The notes beneath the pieces were generated by a model. That model was given only the letters and a program-made list of their open reading frames with translations, did not search any database and had not been told where the DNA came from. This document shows positions 16,137 to 26,643 of a stretch of DNA of 64,000 nucleotides, piece after piece; the first letter of the stretch is position 1, and each line of letters opens with the position of its first letter. Source of the stretch: Oscillospiraceae bacterium (GTDB taxonomy: Bacteria; Bacillota; Clostridia; Monoglobales; Monoglobaceae). The translations under genes were made by a program, and so were the position numbers. Location: the NCBI GenBank assembly GCA_015068605.1, contig SVKF01000005.1:1-64000 (forward strand). Direction: 5' to 3'.

Positions 16137-17120
16137 ATGTTAAAGAAATCAACACAAATATTTTCATTTGTTTGTATAATTTCTACTGCTGCATTGATGC
16201 TTCTTTCGGTATTTCTGCCTGCTTTGAGTACGATTTTTGTTCTTTTGGCATCTGTTTTGTGTGCATATTGTTTTGCCTCTTGCTCAAATACCGTGGGTGG
16301 AATAAACATTTTTGTTTCGTCGGGAATTGTTTATGTTCTTTACGGATTTAATCCTGCCGGGCTGATTATTCCTGCTATGGCATTTATTCCGGGAATCATT
16401 TCTTGGATTATGATTAGCAAAAAGAGCACTTATTATTCGCATCTTATAGGGGTTACGGTTGGATTTTTGGCAGTTTTTGGTTTAGCCCTGTATATTTTGG
16501 GAAGTGTTTCCGGCGTTGGAGTCAGCGGATGGATTGATAATATTGGAATGTCTTTTAAAAACGAGCTGAAATATATGCTGGAAAACGGCAATGCGCTTGC
16601 AAGAGAGGCAATGGGAAGCTATGAGATTGCTATTTCGTATGATAATATAGAAATGCTTATTGATGCATTAGTTGCTTTGATTAAAATGATTTTGCCGTCT
16701 CTTTTGATTATTATTTCCATGCTGCCGGGATATATCCATATGGTTTTAATGAATGTTCTTGTAAAAAGAACAGAAGGTGTCAGAATGGACTATGTCTATC
16801 TTGATTCCCATTGTGCACCGAGAAGTATGTCGTATGTGTATTTTGTTATGAGCATTATTGTTATGTTTTCCGGCGATGGTGGGGCAACACCGGTTGTTTT
16901 GAATAATGCAATAATTATTCTTGATTTGATACTTGCTTTTTGCGGATTGTCTTTTATTGAAAGCAAGTTTTCAAATAAGCTGAAGATTAAAGCTGTAAGA
17001 GTTATTATTTATGTTGCGGCTATGCTTTTTGCAAGCAGCATTGTTGTTCAGATTTTGTCTATTATAGGAATGTTTGACAGTTTCTCGGATTTCAGAGGAA
17101 TAAGAAGGTTGGGTGATTAA
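16137..17120 (+). CDS. yybS: YybS-like DUF2232 membrane protein
   Basis: 327 aa with about eight hydrophobic segments and no soluble domain; matches the DUF2232/YybS family in composition and in its position directly before gdpP, rplI and dnaB, the same order as in Bacillus. Function unknown; distantly related to S components of ECF transporters. ATG 16137 has TTGGAGG upstream; the longer frame from 16044 runs through the untranslated leader. The gene starts the operon. Confidence 0.8.
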   Translation: MLKKSTQIFSFVCIISTAALMLLSVFLPALSTIFVLLASVLCAYCFASCSNTVGGINIFVSSGIVYVLYGFNPAGLIIPAMAFIPGIISWIMISKKSTYYSHLIGVTVGFLAVFGLALYILGSVSGVGVSGWIDNIGMSFKNELKYMLENGNALAREAMGSYEIAISYDNIEMLIDALVALIKMILPSLLIIISMLPGYIHMVLMNVLVKRTEGVRMDYVYLDSHCAPRSMSYVYFVMSIIVMFSGDGGATPVVLNNAIIILDLILAFCGLSFIESKFSNKLKIKAVRVIIYVAAMLFASSIVVQILSIIGMFDSFSDFRGIRRLGD

Positions 17121-17122
17121 GG

Positions 17123-19144
17123 ATGAAGAGTAAACGGCTGAAAAAACGGCACAGTATGATAAATAAGCTGTTTGATATGAGAGCTGTAAGGCTTGGTATA
17201 GTTATGCTTATCATTTTGTCCCTTCGTTTGACAAACGGGGGTGCGGATAAAGATTCTTTTATAAGTGTCGGATTTATTTCGTTTGTATACTTCGTGATTG
17301 AGATTTATTTGACATTCCGTCAAAAACGAAGCTTTATAACATATCTTGAGAATTTTGATTTTTGCCTCAGTGATACGACAGGTGTGTCGCTGGTTAAATA
17401 TCCTGCGCCGGTTGCTATAATTGACCTTAACGGTGAGATAAAGTGGTATAACGGTAATTTTAAGGCGATTATGGGTGGAAGAGACATTTTTGGGGTTAAA
17501 ATCAATAGTATTATCCCTCTGATAGAAGTAAATAAGCTTATTGAAAGCAGAGGGGAATTCGGGTCGGTTGTAACGATTGCCGATTCCACATACGAAATCG
17601 AGGCTAAAATCGCAGGCAGAGGCGATAAAAATACCAAACATAAGATGCTTATTCTCTATTTTATAGATAAAACAGATGAGTATGTTCTGGCGAAGCTTCG
17701 TGAGGAAGAAAAGACGGTTGAGGCATTGGTTGTGATTGACAACTATGAGGAGGTTCTTAAGGAGACTCCCGATTCCAACCACGGAAAAATTCTCGGTGAA
17801 ATCGAGCAGACTGTCGGGAGCTGGATTGCATTGGGCGAAGGCGTGTTCAGAAAATTTGAAAGAGACAAATTTTTGGTTATATTTGAACAGAGAAAATTTG
17901 AAAATATATTGGCTGATAAGTTCGAGGTTTTAAACAGAATTAAAAATATAAATCTGGAAAATAAAATTCCGGTTACCATAAGTATCGGTGTGGGGCAACA
18001 CGGGGTTGACCCTAAAGAAAATGATAAGTTCGCAAGATTTGCTCTTGATATGGCATTGGGAAGAGGCGGAGACCAGGTTGTTATAAAAGACAGGGAATCT
18101 CTTAACTTTTTCGGTGCAAAAAGCCGTGAGGTTGAAAAGCGGACAAAGGTTAAGGCGAGAGTTGTTGCCCATGCCCTAAAAAAGCTTATAGATAATTCGG
18201 GGAAGGTCCTTATTATGGGACACAGAGCCGGAGATATGGACAGTATCGGAGCGGCAATCGGTCTTTTTAAAGTAGTTAGAAGTCGAAATAAACGGGCGTT
18301 TATAATTGTTGATAAGGAAACGGTCAATGCTAAAGAAACCATAATGGAATTTGAGCGGAAAACCGATTATATTGAAGCATTTATATCCAACGAACAGGCT
18401 ATGAATATTTTGGAAAAGGATACGCTTGTTATTGTGGTTGACACACACAGACCGTCAATAGTTGAATGTCCCGATATTTTAAGGCATACGGATAATATTG
18501 TGCTTATAGACCATCACAGACGAAGTGAAGAGTGTATTCAAAATACGGTTCTTATGCATCATGAGGCTTATGCATCTTCCACCTGCGAAATGGTGACGGA
18601 AATCATACAGTATATACAGGAAACTCCAATCCTTGATAAAAAAGAGGCGGAGGCTCTTTATGCAGGTATATTTATGGATACAAACGGCTTTGTTAATAAG
18701 GCAGGGGTCAGAACCTTTGAGGCGGCTTCTTATCTTAAGAGATTGGGTGTTGACACGATTGAGATAAGAAGAAGATTTAAATGCGATAAGGATGTGTATG
18801 TTAAGAAATCAGGAATCATCGGAGCGGCTAAATTTTATAGAGAAAATATTGCGATTTCTCTCGTGAGTGACAGTAGCCGTGAAGCGCAGGTTATGTGTGC
18901 CCAGGCGGCAGATGAGCTTCTTGATATCAAGGGAATTGAGGCTGCATTTGTTCTTTTGGAAAAGGGAAAAATGATATATATAAGTGCAAGGTCTCTTGAT
19001 GAAATAAATGTTCAGATTATAATGGAAAAGCTTGGCGGCGGCGGACATATAACCATTGCGGGAGCGCAGATGGAAAATGTTACTTTGGCGGAGGCGGAAG
19101 AAAAGCTCCGCTGGGCAATCGATGAAGTTTTAGCGAACGAATAA
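17123..19144 (+). CDS. gdpP: GdpP-type cyclic-di-AMP phosphodiesterase
   Basis: 673 aa. Two membrane helices near 25-65, a PAS-like domain near 85-150, a degenerate GGDEF domain near 180-320 (GRGGDQ in place of an active signature), then DHH (about 355-510) and DHHA1 (590-670). DHH motifs: [31 protein letters not shown]1: [13 protein letters not shown]. The enzyme hydrolyses c-di-AMP to pApA and so tunes potassium/osmotic and wall homeostasis. Begins 2 nt after the yybS stop. Confidence 0.95.
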   Translation: MKSKRLKKRHSMINKLFDMRAVRLGIVMLIILSLRLTNGGADKDSFISVGFISFVYFVIEIYLTFRQKRSFITYLENFDFCLSDTTGVSLVKYPAPVAIIDLNGEIKWYNGNFKAIMGGRDIFGVKINSIIPLIEVNKLIESRGEFGSVVTIADSTYEIEAKIAGRGDKNTKHKMLILYFIDKTDEYVLAKLREEEKTVEALVVIDNYEEVLKETPDSNHGKILGEIEQTVGSWIALGEGVFRKFERDKFLVIFEQRKFENILADKFEVLNRIKNINLENKIPVTISIGVGQHGVDPKENDKFARFALDMALGRGGDQVVIKDRESLNFFGAKSREVEKRTKVKARVVAHALKKLIDNSGKVLIMGHRAGDMDSIGAAIGLFKVVRSRNKRAFIIVDKETVNAKETIMEFERKTDYIEAFISNEQAMNILEKDTLVIVVDTHRPSIVECPDILRHTDNIVLIDHHRRSEECIQNTVLMHHEAYASSTCEMVTEIIQYIQETPILDKKEAEALYAGIFMDTNGFVNKAGVRTFEAASYLKRLGVDTIEIRRRFKCDKDVYVKKSGIIGAAKFYRENIAISLVSDSSREAQVMCAQAADELLDIKGIEAAFVLLEKGKMIYISARSLDEINVQIIMEKLGGGGHITIAGAQMENVTLAEAEEKLRWAIDEVLANE

Positions 19145-19160
19145 GAAAGGATTGAATGAT

Positions 19161-19607
19161 ATGAAGGTAATTTTGAAACAGGATGTAAAATCACAAGGGA
19201 AAAAGGGCGACCTTATTAATGTCAGCGACGGATATGCAAGAAATTTTCTTTTTCCGAAGGGACTTGCTGTTGAAGCAAGCAAGCAGGCTTTAAATGAGCT
19301 TGAAGGGAAAAATGCGGCACAGCAGTTCCATAAGAATATGGAGGAGCAGAAGGCTCGCAATATTGCGGACAGGCTTAAAGAGGTTGAGGTTAAGCTTACT
19401 GCAAAAGCAGGCAACGGAGGACGCCTTTTCGGGTCTGTCACATCAAAGGATGTTGCGGCGGCTCTTGAAAAGCAAACGGGAATAAAGGTTGATAAAAGAA
19501 AGATTGACCTTCCCGATGGTATAAAAAGTTGCGGAACAACAGAGGTTAAGGTTCAGCTTTATCCGCAAATCCACGGAATATTTAAGGTTACGGTTACTGA
19601 AGAATAG
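19161..19607 (+). CDS. rplI: 50S ribosomal protein L9
   Basis: 148 aa. N-terminal domain [20 protein letters not shown]...[13 protein letters not shown] is the classic L9 rRNA-binding wedge, followed by the long central helix (residues 42-75) and the C-terminal domain with [14 protein letters not shown]. Start is ATG 19161, where the family begins; a TTG nine bases upstream is too near the AAGAAAGG site. Confidence 0.97.
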   Translation: MKVILKQDVKSQGKKGDLINVSDGYARNFLFPKGLAVEASKQALNELEGKNAAQQFHKNMEEQKARNIADRLKEVEVKLTAKAGNGGRLFGSVTSKDVAAALEKQTGIKVDKRKIDLPDGIKSCGTTEVKVQLYPQIHGIFKVTVTEE

Positions 19608-19637
19608 TTAAACACCTGAAAAAAGGGGTAAAATAGA

Positions 19638-20975
19638 ATGGAAGAAAATATAAACAGCATAAGAGCTGTTCCGTTTAGTCTTGAAGCAGAACAATCTGTC
19701 CTCGGCGCTATGTTTCTTGATAAGGATTGTATTCCCGATGCCATTGAAATGCTTACGGGGGATGACTTTTATATAGGAAGAAATAAAGAGCTTTTTGAAG
19801 CATTGGCAGAGCTTTTTAATATAAGTAAGCCCATAGATATTGTCACTCTTAAGGAAAGTCTTATAAAGAGGGGAACCTTTGAGAAAATAGGCGGAATGGA
19901 TTTTATTGTTGAGGTTGCAAATTTTGTGCCGACAACTAAAAATCTCAAGCATTATGCGAAAATTGTTAAAGATAATTCAACCCTTCGCCGCCTCATTAAA
20001 ACCAGTGAGGATATTGCCGATAAATGCTATAAGGGCGAGGGCGAAATTGAAGATATTATAGGTGTTGCGGAACAGAATATATTGAATATTTCCCAAAACC
20101 GTGAGGCGAAGGGTCCTGTTCACATCAGAAAATTTATCGGGGAAAGCGTTGAAACGTTGTCGGAGCTTTCTGAAAATAAAAGTGATGTGACGGGTATTCC
20201 AACGGGATTTATCGATATTGATAAGAGAACAGCAGGGCTTCACGGCTCGGAACTTATAATAATTGCCGCAAGACCCGGTATGGGTAAAACAACATTCGCT
20301 TTAAATATTGCACAGAATGTTGCGGTTAAAAAGGGTGTGCCCGTGCTTATATTCAATTTAGAAATGCCGGGCGTTCAGCTTGCCAACAGAATGCTTGCAA
20401 GTGAGGCAATGGTCAGCTCTGAAAAAATCAAAAAAGGCGACCTTAAAAATGATGACTGGGATAAAGTCGGAAGCGCCGTTGATGCACTATCTACGGCAGA
20501 AATTTATATTGATGATTCATCAGGGGTTACCATGTCGGATGTCAGTGCGAGATGCAGAAGGCTTAAGGCGGAAAAGGGTCTGGGGCTTGTTGTTATCGAT
20601 TATATTCAGCTTATGAATTCAAAAAATCCAGACAGACAGCAGGCTATTTCTGAAATTTCAAGATCAATGAAAATTCTTGCTAAGGACCTTAATATCCCGA
20701 TTATTGCTTTGTCTCAGCTTAACCGTGAGGTTGATAAGCGTGATAATAAAGAGCCGCGACTCAGCGATATTCGTGAATCAGGCTCAATTGAGCAGGATGC
20801 CGACCTTATTATGTTCTTGTCGAGAGAGGGGTATTATAACCCTGAGGCGGAAGAGCCGAACAAGACAAAATGTATATTTGCAAAACACAGAAATGGTGAA
20901 GTCGGAGACGAATTTTTAACCTATCTGGGCGAATTTTTTAAATTTTCCAACTGGAGTGGAGACCGTGAACATTAG
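19638..20975 (+). CDS. dnaB: replicative DNA helicase DnaB
   Basis: 445 aa hexameric 5'-3' helicase of the replisome (called DnaC in Bacillus). N-terminal DnaG-interaction domain (residues 1-150, PFSLEAEQSVLGAMFLD), linker, then RecA-like motor: Walker A ARPGMGKTTFA near 212, Walker B VVIDYIQLM near 320, SQLNREVDKR, SGSIEQDAD. No intein, normal length. Thirty nt after rplI; overlaps tilS by 11 nt. Confidence 0.97.
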   Translation: MEENINSIRAVPFSLEAEQSVLGAMFLDKDCIPDAIEMLTGDDFYIGRNKELFEALAELFNISKPIDIVTLKESLIKRGTFEKIGGMDFIVEVANFVPTTKNLKHYAKIVKDNSTLRRLIKTSEDIADKCYKGEGEIEDIIGVAEQNILNISQNREAKGPVHIRKFIGESVETLSELSENKSDVTGIPTGFIDIDKRTAGLHGSELIIIAARPGMGKTTFALNIAQNVAVKKGVPVLIFNLEMPGVQLANRMLASEAMVSSEKIKKGDLKNDDWDKVGSAVDALSTAEIYIDDSSGVTMSDVSARCRRLKAEKGLGLVVIDYIQLMNSKNPDRQQAISEISRSMKILAKDLNIPIIALSQLNREVDKRDNKEPRLSDIRESGSIEQDADLIMFLSREGYYNPEAEEPNKTKCIFAKHRNGEVGDEFLTYLGEFFKFSNWSGDREH

Positions 20976-22386
20976 CTTTAATGTCAAAGAAAAAGTTAAA
21001 AGTACGATTATAGAGCATGAAATGATAGCTAAAGGTGATAAGATTCTTGTTGCCCTTTCGGGGGGAGCGGATTCTGTTTGCCTCACCCATGTTCTTTGCA
21101 CTTTGGCAAAAGAGATGAATTTCTCTGTGTCTGCGGCACATCTTAATCATGGGATAAGAGGTGAGGAAGCCGACAGGGATGAAGTGTTTTCCCTTGAGTT
21201 TTGTAAAAAACTTGGTATTGAATTTTACAGAAAGCGGATAAAAGCTTTGGAAATTGCCGAAAGGGAAGGCATAACGGTTGAAGAGGCAGGAAGAAAAGAA
21301 AGATATGCCTTTTTTGATGAAGTGTGCAGACGAGACGGACAGAGAGCTGTTGCAACGGCACACAATAAGGATGATGCGGCGGAAACCGTTCTTATGAGAA
21401 TTATCAGAGGAACGGGAATTGACGGATTGTCGGGAATAAAATATGTCCGAGAGGACGGAATAATAAGACCGCTTCTTAAGGTGAGTCGGGAGGAAATCGA
21501 AAAATATTGCGAAGAAAATTCCCTTGGCTTTTGTGTTGACAGCACTAATAAGGATAATAATTATACGAGGAATAAAGTGCGAAATGAACTTTTGCCGTAC
21601 ATTAAGCAGAATTTTAATCCTAATGTGGTCGAAAGTCTTGTGAATTTGTCTGACAGTGCAACTGCTGACGGAGAATTTCTCAATTCCTATGCAAAAAGGC
21701 TGTTTAAAAGGCTGGGTAGTCCAATGCCGAACAGAAAGCCGGTTGTCCTTCATATTGAGTCGATTTCCATGGTGGACAGAGCCATTGAAACAAGGCTCAT
21801 TATGGTGGCGGTAAAAGAGGCTATGGGCGAAGATTTTTCTCTTGAGAAAAAGCATATAAATGATATTCTTTCCCTGAAAAACAAAGAGACGGGATGTCTT
21901 TTGAATTTCCCGAAGGGGCTTACGGTTAAGGTCATGTACGGATGGCTGGAGTTCTGCAATGAGAATGATGTGGAAATGAATAATGCTTTGGGGAATGAAA
22001 GGGATTATATAACGCAAATTGAACCGGGAAATGCTTATAAAATTGAGGGAAGAGACGGTATAGTTTTTGTTAAACGGGTTCTGCTTTCCGAATACAGTAA
22101 AAAACAAGGCGATATTTTAATTGATGAAGAAAAAATAAACGAAGCTGTTTTCTTGAGAAACCGAAGGAAAGGCGACAAAATGGTTGTCTTTTCGGACGGA
22201 AGAAGCAAAAAGCTTAAAAGTATTTTCATAGATATGAAAATTCCCCGTGATAAAAGGGACGATATTCCGCTTATTTGCTGTGGCGATGAGGTTTTAGCCA
22301 TCGTGGGCGGCAGAGTAAGTGAAAAGTATAAGGTTAATAAAAATTCAATGAAAGCATGGGTGATATACTATGGTGACGAAAGATAA
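20965..22386 (+). CDS. tilS: tRNA(Ile)-lysidine synthetase
   Basis: 473 aa. PP-loop ATPase LSGGADS (residues 31-37), DHNKDDAAETVLMRIIRGTG-like segment with HNKDDAAET, SGI and RPLL loops, then substrate-binding and C-terminal (residues 370-470, RRKGDKM) domains. It converts C34 of tRNA-Ile(CAT) to lysidine so that AUA is read. GTG 20965 is preferred (TGGAG eight bases upstream); another in-frame GTG at 20956 is possible. Overlaps dnaB and, at its 3' end, hpt by 17 nt. Confidence 0.93.
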   Translation: MNISFNVKEKVKSTIIEHEMIAKGDKILVALSGGADSVCLTHVLCTLAKEMNFSVSAAHLNHGIRGEEADRDEVFSLEFCKKLGIEFYRKRIKALEIAEREGITVEEAGRKERYAFFDEVCRRDGQRAVATAHNKDDAAETVLMRIIRGTGIDGLSGIKYVREDGIIRPLLKVSREEIEKYCEENSLGFCVDSTNKDNNYTRNKVRNELLPYIKQNFNPNVVESLVNLSDSATADGEFLNSYAKRLFKRLGSPMPNRKPVVLHIESISMVDRAIETRLIMVAVKEAMGEDFSLEKKHINDILSLKNKETGCLLNFPKGLTVKVMYGWLEFCNENDVEMNNALGNERDYITQIEPGNAYKIEGRDGIVFVKRVLLSEYSKKQGDILIDEEKINEAVFLRNRRKGDKMVVFSDGRSKKLKSIFIDMKIPRDKRDDIPLICCGDEVLAIVGGRVSEKYKVNKNSMKAWVIYYGDER

Positions 22387-22903
22387 AATAAAGGTTTTGT
22401 TATCTGCGGAAGAAATTGATAAAAAGGTAGAGGAACTCGCTGAAAGAATTAACTATGATTTTGCAGGGGAAAGAGTTATTATTATAGGTGTTTTAAAGGG
22501 TTCGTTTATGTTTATGTCGGATTTGGTTAAGAAAATCAATCTCCAGACAGAAATATATTTTCTTGAGGCATCAAGCTATGGTGCAGGAACGCAGACAACG
22601 GGAGTTGTTAAAATATCCAAGGATGTTGACAGAGATTTGGCAGGAGAAAATGTTATTATCGTGGAAGATATTATTGACACGGGTATAACCATGGATAAGG
22701 TAATGGAAATTCTTCGTGCAAGAGGGGCAAAAACTGTAAGGCTTTGTGCTTGCCTCAGTAAGCCGGAGAGAAGAAAGGTTGACATAGATATTGATTACTT
22801 AGGCTTTGAAATCCCGGATGAGTTTGTTGTGGGATATGGTCTTGATGTAGCGGAAAAATACAGAAATCTGCCATACATAGGTGTTGTTGAAATTTCAGAT
22901 TAA
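22370..22903 (+). CDS. hpt: hypoxanthine phosphoribosyltransferase
   Basis: 177 aa. Type I phosphoribosyltransferase: PRPP motif VIIVEDIIDTGITM near 95-108, flexible-loop SSYGAGTQTTG near 65, hood motif YLGFEIPDEFVVGYGLD near 145. Salvages hypoxanthine (and guanine) to IMP/GMP. ATG overlaps the tilS 3' end by 17 nt. The tilS-hpt-ftsH order common in Firmicutes is broken here: ftsH is 14 kb away on the other strand. Confidence 0.95.
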   Translation: MVTKDKIKVLLSAEEIDKKVEELAERINYDFAGERVIIIGVLKGSFMFMSDLVKKINLQTEIYFLEASSYGAGTQTTGVVKISKDVDRDLAGENVIIVEDIIDTGITMDKVMEILRARGAKTVRLCACLSKPERRKVDIDIDYLGFEIPDEFVVGYGLDVAEKYRNLPYIGVVEISD

Positions 22904-22939
22904 GTCTGAATAAATATAGATTAGAAAGAAGGTCTTTTT

Positions 22940-24391
22940 ATGAATAAGGAAGTTAGAACAAGATTTGCACCAAGCCCGACAGGGTATATGCATATCGGTA
23001 ATTTGAGAACTGCGCTTTATACCTATCTTTTGACAAGGTCAAAAGGCGGTAAGTTTATTTTGAGAATAGAGGATACAGACCAGGAACGCCTTGTTGAGGG
23101 TGCAACTGATGTTATCTATCGCACAATGAAAGACACGGGGCTTATCCACGACGAAGGTCCGGATATCGGCGGTGATTACGGCCCGTATATCCAGAGTGAA
23201 AGAAGAAATATTTATAAAGAATACGCTGAAAAGCTTGTTGAACTTGGCCACGCTTATTATTGCTTCTGCAGTAAGGAAAGACTTGATGACCTCCGTGAAA
23301 AGCAGGAGGCGGCAAAGGTTCCGACAAAATATGACGGTCTTTGTTCAAGACTTACGAAGGAAGAAGTTCAGGCAAAGCTTGATGCAGGCGAGCCTTATGT
23401 TATAAGACAGAAAATGCCCAAATACGGTAAAACAACATTTAAGGATGAGGTTTTTGGTGAGATTTCCGTTGAAAATGTAATCCTTGATGATAATGTTCTT
23501 CTCAAGGCAGACGGTCTTCCGACATATAACTTCGCAAATGTTATAGATGACCATTTGATGAATGTAACCCATATCATAAGAGGTTCGGAGTATCTTTCTT
23601 CAACACCGAAATATAACCTTCTCTATGAAGCCTTTGGCTGGGAAATCCCAACTTATATCCATGTTTCTCCCGTTATGAGAGATGCGCAGAAGAAACTTTC
23701 GAAGCGTGACGGGGACGCATCTTACGAAGATTTTATCAAAAAGGGTTATCTTAAGGAAGCAATAGTTAACTACATCGCCCTTTTGGGTTGGTCTCCGGGT
23801 GGCGACAGAGAAAAATATACAATAGATGAGCTTATTGAAATCTTTGATGTAAAGGGAATCAGTAAATCCCCTGCAATCTTTGATGAAAATAAACTTGCTT
23901 GGCTTAACGGCGAATATATTAGAGAGCTTTCACCTGAAGCTTTCCACGAAAAGGCTCTTCCGTGGTATAAAGGTGTTATTGAGAATCCTGCTATTGATTT
24001 AAAAGAGGTTTCAGCGCTTTTGCAGAAGCGTTGCGAAAAGCTGAGCGATATTTCTGAGCAGGTTGACTTTTTCGATGCACTTCCCGAATATGATATTGAA
24101 ATGTATACCCATAAGAAAATGAAGACAAATCCTGAAAATTCACTTGTATCTCTTGAGAATATTCTTCCTGTTATTGAGGGAATTGAGGACTGGACATTTG
24201 ACAACCTCCACGACGCTTTAATGGAGCTTGTTGCGAAAATGGAGGTTAAGAACGGCATTGTTCTCTGGCCACTCCGTGTTGCGGTTTCCGGTAAGGCGTT
24301 CACTCCGGGCGGCGGCGTTGAAATTGCCTATATTCTCGGAAAAGAGGAAACAATTAAGAGAATTAAAACAGGTATTGAAAAACTTAAATAA
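22940..24391 (+). CDS. gltX: glutamyl-tRNA synthetase
   Basis: 483 aa class I synthetase. HIGH motif as MHIGN at 17-21, [14 protein letters not shown] near 47, KLSKR at 252-256, C-terminal alpha-helical anticodon-binding region 320-483. Its cysteine-bearing insert (CFCSKERL) is intact. It charges tRNA-Glu (and probably tRNA-Gln for GatCAB conversion; no glnS seen). AGAAAGAAGG precedes the ATG. Confidence 0.96.
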   Translation: MNKEVRTRFAPSPTGYMHIGNLRTALYTYLLTRSKGGKFILRIEDTDQERLVEGATDVIYRTMKDTGLIHDEGPDIGGDYGPYIQSERRNIYKEYAEKLVELGHAYYCFCSKERLDDLREKQEAAKVPTKYDGLCSRLTKEEVQAKLDAGEPYVIRQKMPKYGKTTFKDEVFGEISVENVILDDNVLLKADGLPTYNFANVIDDHLMNVTHIIRGSEYLSSTPKYNLLYEAFGWEIPTYIHVSPVMRDAQKKLSKRDGDASYEDFIKKGYLKEAIVNYIALLGWSPGGDREKYTIDELIEIFDVKGISKSPAIFDENKLAWLNGEYIRELSPEAFHEKALPWYKGVIENPAIDLKEVSALLQKRCEKLSDISEQVDFFDALPEYDIEMYTHKKMKTNPENSLVSLENILPVIEGIEDWTFDNLHDALMELVAKMEVKNGIVLWPLRVAVSGKAFTPGGGVEIAYILGKEETIKRIKTGIEKLK

Positions 24392-24405
24392 AGGACTTGA
24401 TAATA

Positions 24406-25599
24406 ATGGATATGAAATCTAAATTTTCAAATAAGGTTGCCCATCTCGAGGCTTCCGCAATTCGTGAAATATTTAAGCTTCTTGCAAAGCCGGGGATTAT
24501 CTCTTTTGCAGGCGGAGCGCCTGACCCGAATTTGTTTCCAACAAAGGAGCTTTCGGAAATTGCGGCGGAGGTTCTGTTAAATGATGGAAAAACTGCACTT
24601 CAGTATGGAATAACAGAGGGCTATCTCCCTCTCCGTAACTGGGTTAAGGACAGACTCAAAAATCAGGGGATTGGATCTGAGGATGATGAAACAATAATTG
24701 TCAGTGGTGGACAGCAGGGGATTGACCTTGCGGCAAAGTCTCTTTTAAATCCCGGCGACGGCGTGGTTTGTGAAGAACCAAGCTTTATCGGCGGACTTAA
24801 TGCATATCGTTCAAATAACGCAGAACTCTATGGTGTTCCTGTTGAAAGCGACGGCATTAATACAGAAAAGCTTGAGGAGTTGCTTAAGACACATGAGAAT
24901 ATAAAAATTCTTTATACCATTGCAACATTCCAAAATCCGTCGGGAATAACAATGTCTCTCGAAAAGAGGAAGAAAATTTTGGAGCTTGCCTCAAAATATG
25001 ACTTTATCATATTTGAGGATAATCCATACGGCGACTTGCGTTTTACGGGGGAAGAAATTCCAACCATGAAGTCAATGGATAAAGAGGGCAGAGTTGTATA
25101 TCTTGGCTCATTTTCCAAAATTCTTGCACCGGGTCTCCGTCTTGGCTTCACCTGTGCAAATAAAGAGCTTATGGAAAGAATGATTATCTGTAAGCAGGTT
25201 GAAGATGTGCATACAAATGTGCTTTCCCAGATGGTTGCATATAATTTTGTTACGAAATATTCAATAGATGAGCATATTGCAAAGCTCCGTGAATGTTATG
25301 GAAGAAAATGCAAGCTTATGATAGAATATATCGATAAGTTCTTCCCGAGCTGTGTAAGCCATACAAATCCTGAGGGCGGATTGTTTTTGTTCTGCACAAT
25401 GCCTGAGGGTTATGACGCAAAAGAGGTTATGGCAAAGGCGCTTGAGAGCGGAGTTGCATTTGTTCCCGGCTCAACAACTATGATTGACGATAAAGCACCG
25501 TCAAACACTTTCCGTCTTAACTATTCAACGGCAAGTGAAGAAGATATTAAATGCGGCATTGAGGCTCTTGGAAAAGTGCTTCATGAAATAATGGATTGA
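24406..25599 (+). CDS. PLP-dependent aminotransferase, class I/II (LysN/AspC-like)
   Basis: 397 aa fold-type I PLP enzyme: FAGGAPDPNLFP near 37 and SGGQQGIDL near 100 are typical of the 2-aminoadipate/aromatic/MocR-type aminotransferase subgroup; Schiff-base Lys in LGSFSKILAPGLRLG near 235; FEDNPYGDLRF near 208 binds the cofactor. C-terminal Arg in NTFRLNYS binds the substrate carboxylate. Substrate not predictable by eye. ATG 24406 sits ten bases after AAAGGA; frame extension to a TTG at 24397 is less likely. Probably co-transcribed with gltX and trpS. Confidence 0.88.
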   Translation: MDMKSKFSNKVAHLEASAIREIFKLLAKPGIISFAGGAPDPNLFPTKELSEIAAEVLLNDGKTALQYGITEGYLPLRNWVKDRLKNQGIGSEDDETIIVSGGQQGIDLAAKSLLNPGDGVVCEEPSFIGGLNAYRSNNAELYGVPVESDGINTEKLEELLKTHENIKILYTIATFQNPSGITMSLEKRKKILELASKYDFIIFEDNPYGDLRFTGEEIPTMKSMDKEGRVVYLGSFSKILAPGLRLGFTCANKELMERMIICKQVEDVHTNVLSQMVAYNFVTKYSIDEHIAKLRECYGRKCKLMIEYIDKFFPSCVSHTNPEGGLFLFCTMPEGYDAKEVMAKALESGVAFVPGSTTMIDDKAPSNTFRLNYSTASEEDIKCGIEALGKVLHEIMD

Positions 25600-25617
25600 T
25601 TCAAAGAGGAGTAAACA

Positions 25618-26628
25618 ATGGAAAATAATGAATCAAAGAAAAGAATTTTAAGTGCAATTCAGCCCACGGGAGTTTTAACTCTCGGAAATTATGTTGGTGC
25701 GCTTCGTAATTTTGTTCAGCTTCAAAAAGAGGACAAATATGAGTGCTTTTATATGATTGCTGATTTACACTCGATAACGGTTAAACAAGAGCCAAAGGAT
25801 TTGAGAAATAACAGCCTTGATTTACTTGCGCTGTTTTTAGCAAGTGGGCTTGACGGGGAAAAGGACCCGATTTTTTACCAGTCCCACGTTCCTGCCCATT
25901 CTCAGCTTGGTTGGGTGCTTGATTGCTTTACATATTTTGGGGAGCTTTCAAGAATGACACAGTTTAAGGATAAATCCAGCAAACACGCTGATAATATTAA
26001 TGCAGGGCTTTTCACGTATCCGAGTCTTATGGCGGCAGATATTCTGCTCTATCAGGCTGACCTTGTTCCAATCGGAAAGGACCAGAAACAGCATCTTGAG
26101 CTTACCCGTGACCTTGCAACAAGATTTAATCATACATACAGCGACACCTTCAAAGTGCCGGAGCCGTATATTCCAAAGGTTGGGGCAAAGATTATGAGTC
26201 TTCAGAATCCGCTTCAGAAGATGTCAAAGTCCGACCCGAACGAAAATTCCTATATTTTAATGCTTGACCCTCTTGACAGAATTGTTAATAAAATCAAGAG
26301 AGCGGTGACTGACAGTGACGCTTGCGTTAAAAGAGGCGAAGGCAAGGAAGGTGTTGAAAATCTGATGAGTATTTACAGCGCCATGACGGGAAAAACTATG
26401 GACGAAATTGAAGTTGAATTCGACGGAAAAGGCTATGGAGACTTTAAAATGGCTGTTGCCGAATCGGTTGTGGCTGTGCTTGGTCCGATTCAGGAAAAAT
26501 ATAAGGACTATATTAAAAATAAGGATTATCTTGAAAAGATATATAGAAGTGGCGCAGAGAGAGCAATGTATGTTGCGAACAAGACTGTAAGTAAGGTTAA
26601 TCGTAAGGTTGGATTTATCCGGCCGTAA
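25618..26628 (+). CDS. trpS: tryptophanyl-tRNA synthetase
   Basis: 336 aa class I synthetase of normal length. ATP-binding LTLGNYVGAL (HIGH-like) near 20, DLHSITV near 50, KMSKSDPNE near 202. No T-box or long leader is present (18 nt from the previous gene), so it is not separately regulated by tRNA. RBS AGAGGAG. Confidence 0.97.
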   Translation: MENNESKKRILSAIQPTGVLTLGNYVGALRNFVQLQKEDKYECFYMIADLHSITVKQEPKDLRNNSLDLLALFLASGLDGEKDPIFYQSHVPAHSQLGWVLDCFTYFGELSRMTQFKDKSSKHADNINAGLFTYPSLMAADILLYQADLVPIGKDQKQHLELTRDLATRFNHTYSDTFKVPEPYIPKVGAKIMSLQNPLQKMSKSDPNENSYILMLDPLDRIVNKIKRAVTDSDACVKRGEGKEGVENLMSIYSAMTGKTMDEIEVEFDGKGYGDFKMAVAESVVAVLGPIQEKYKDYIKNKDYLEKIYRSGAERAMYVANKTVSKVNRKVGFIRP

Positions 26629-26643
26629 CAGGAGGCGGAAAAT

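Noticed and set aside
17117-18448. Large minus-strand frames opposite gdpP and opposite several other genes
   Set aside because: Shadow frames: they have no ribosome binding sites and lie wholly inside genes with clear conserved domains.
20380-20919. Plus-strand frames inside dnaB in another phase
   Set aside because: Overlapped by the whole conserved motor domain of DnaB; no intein or insertion.
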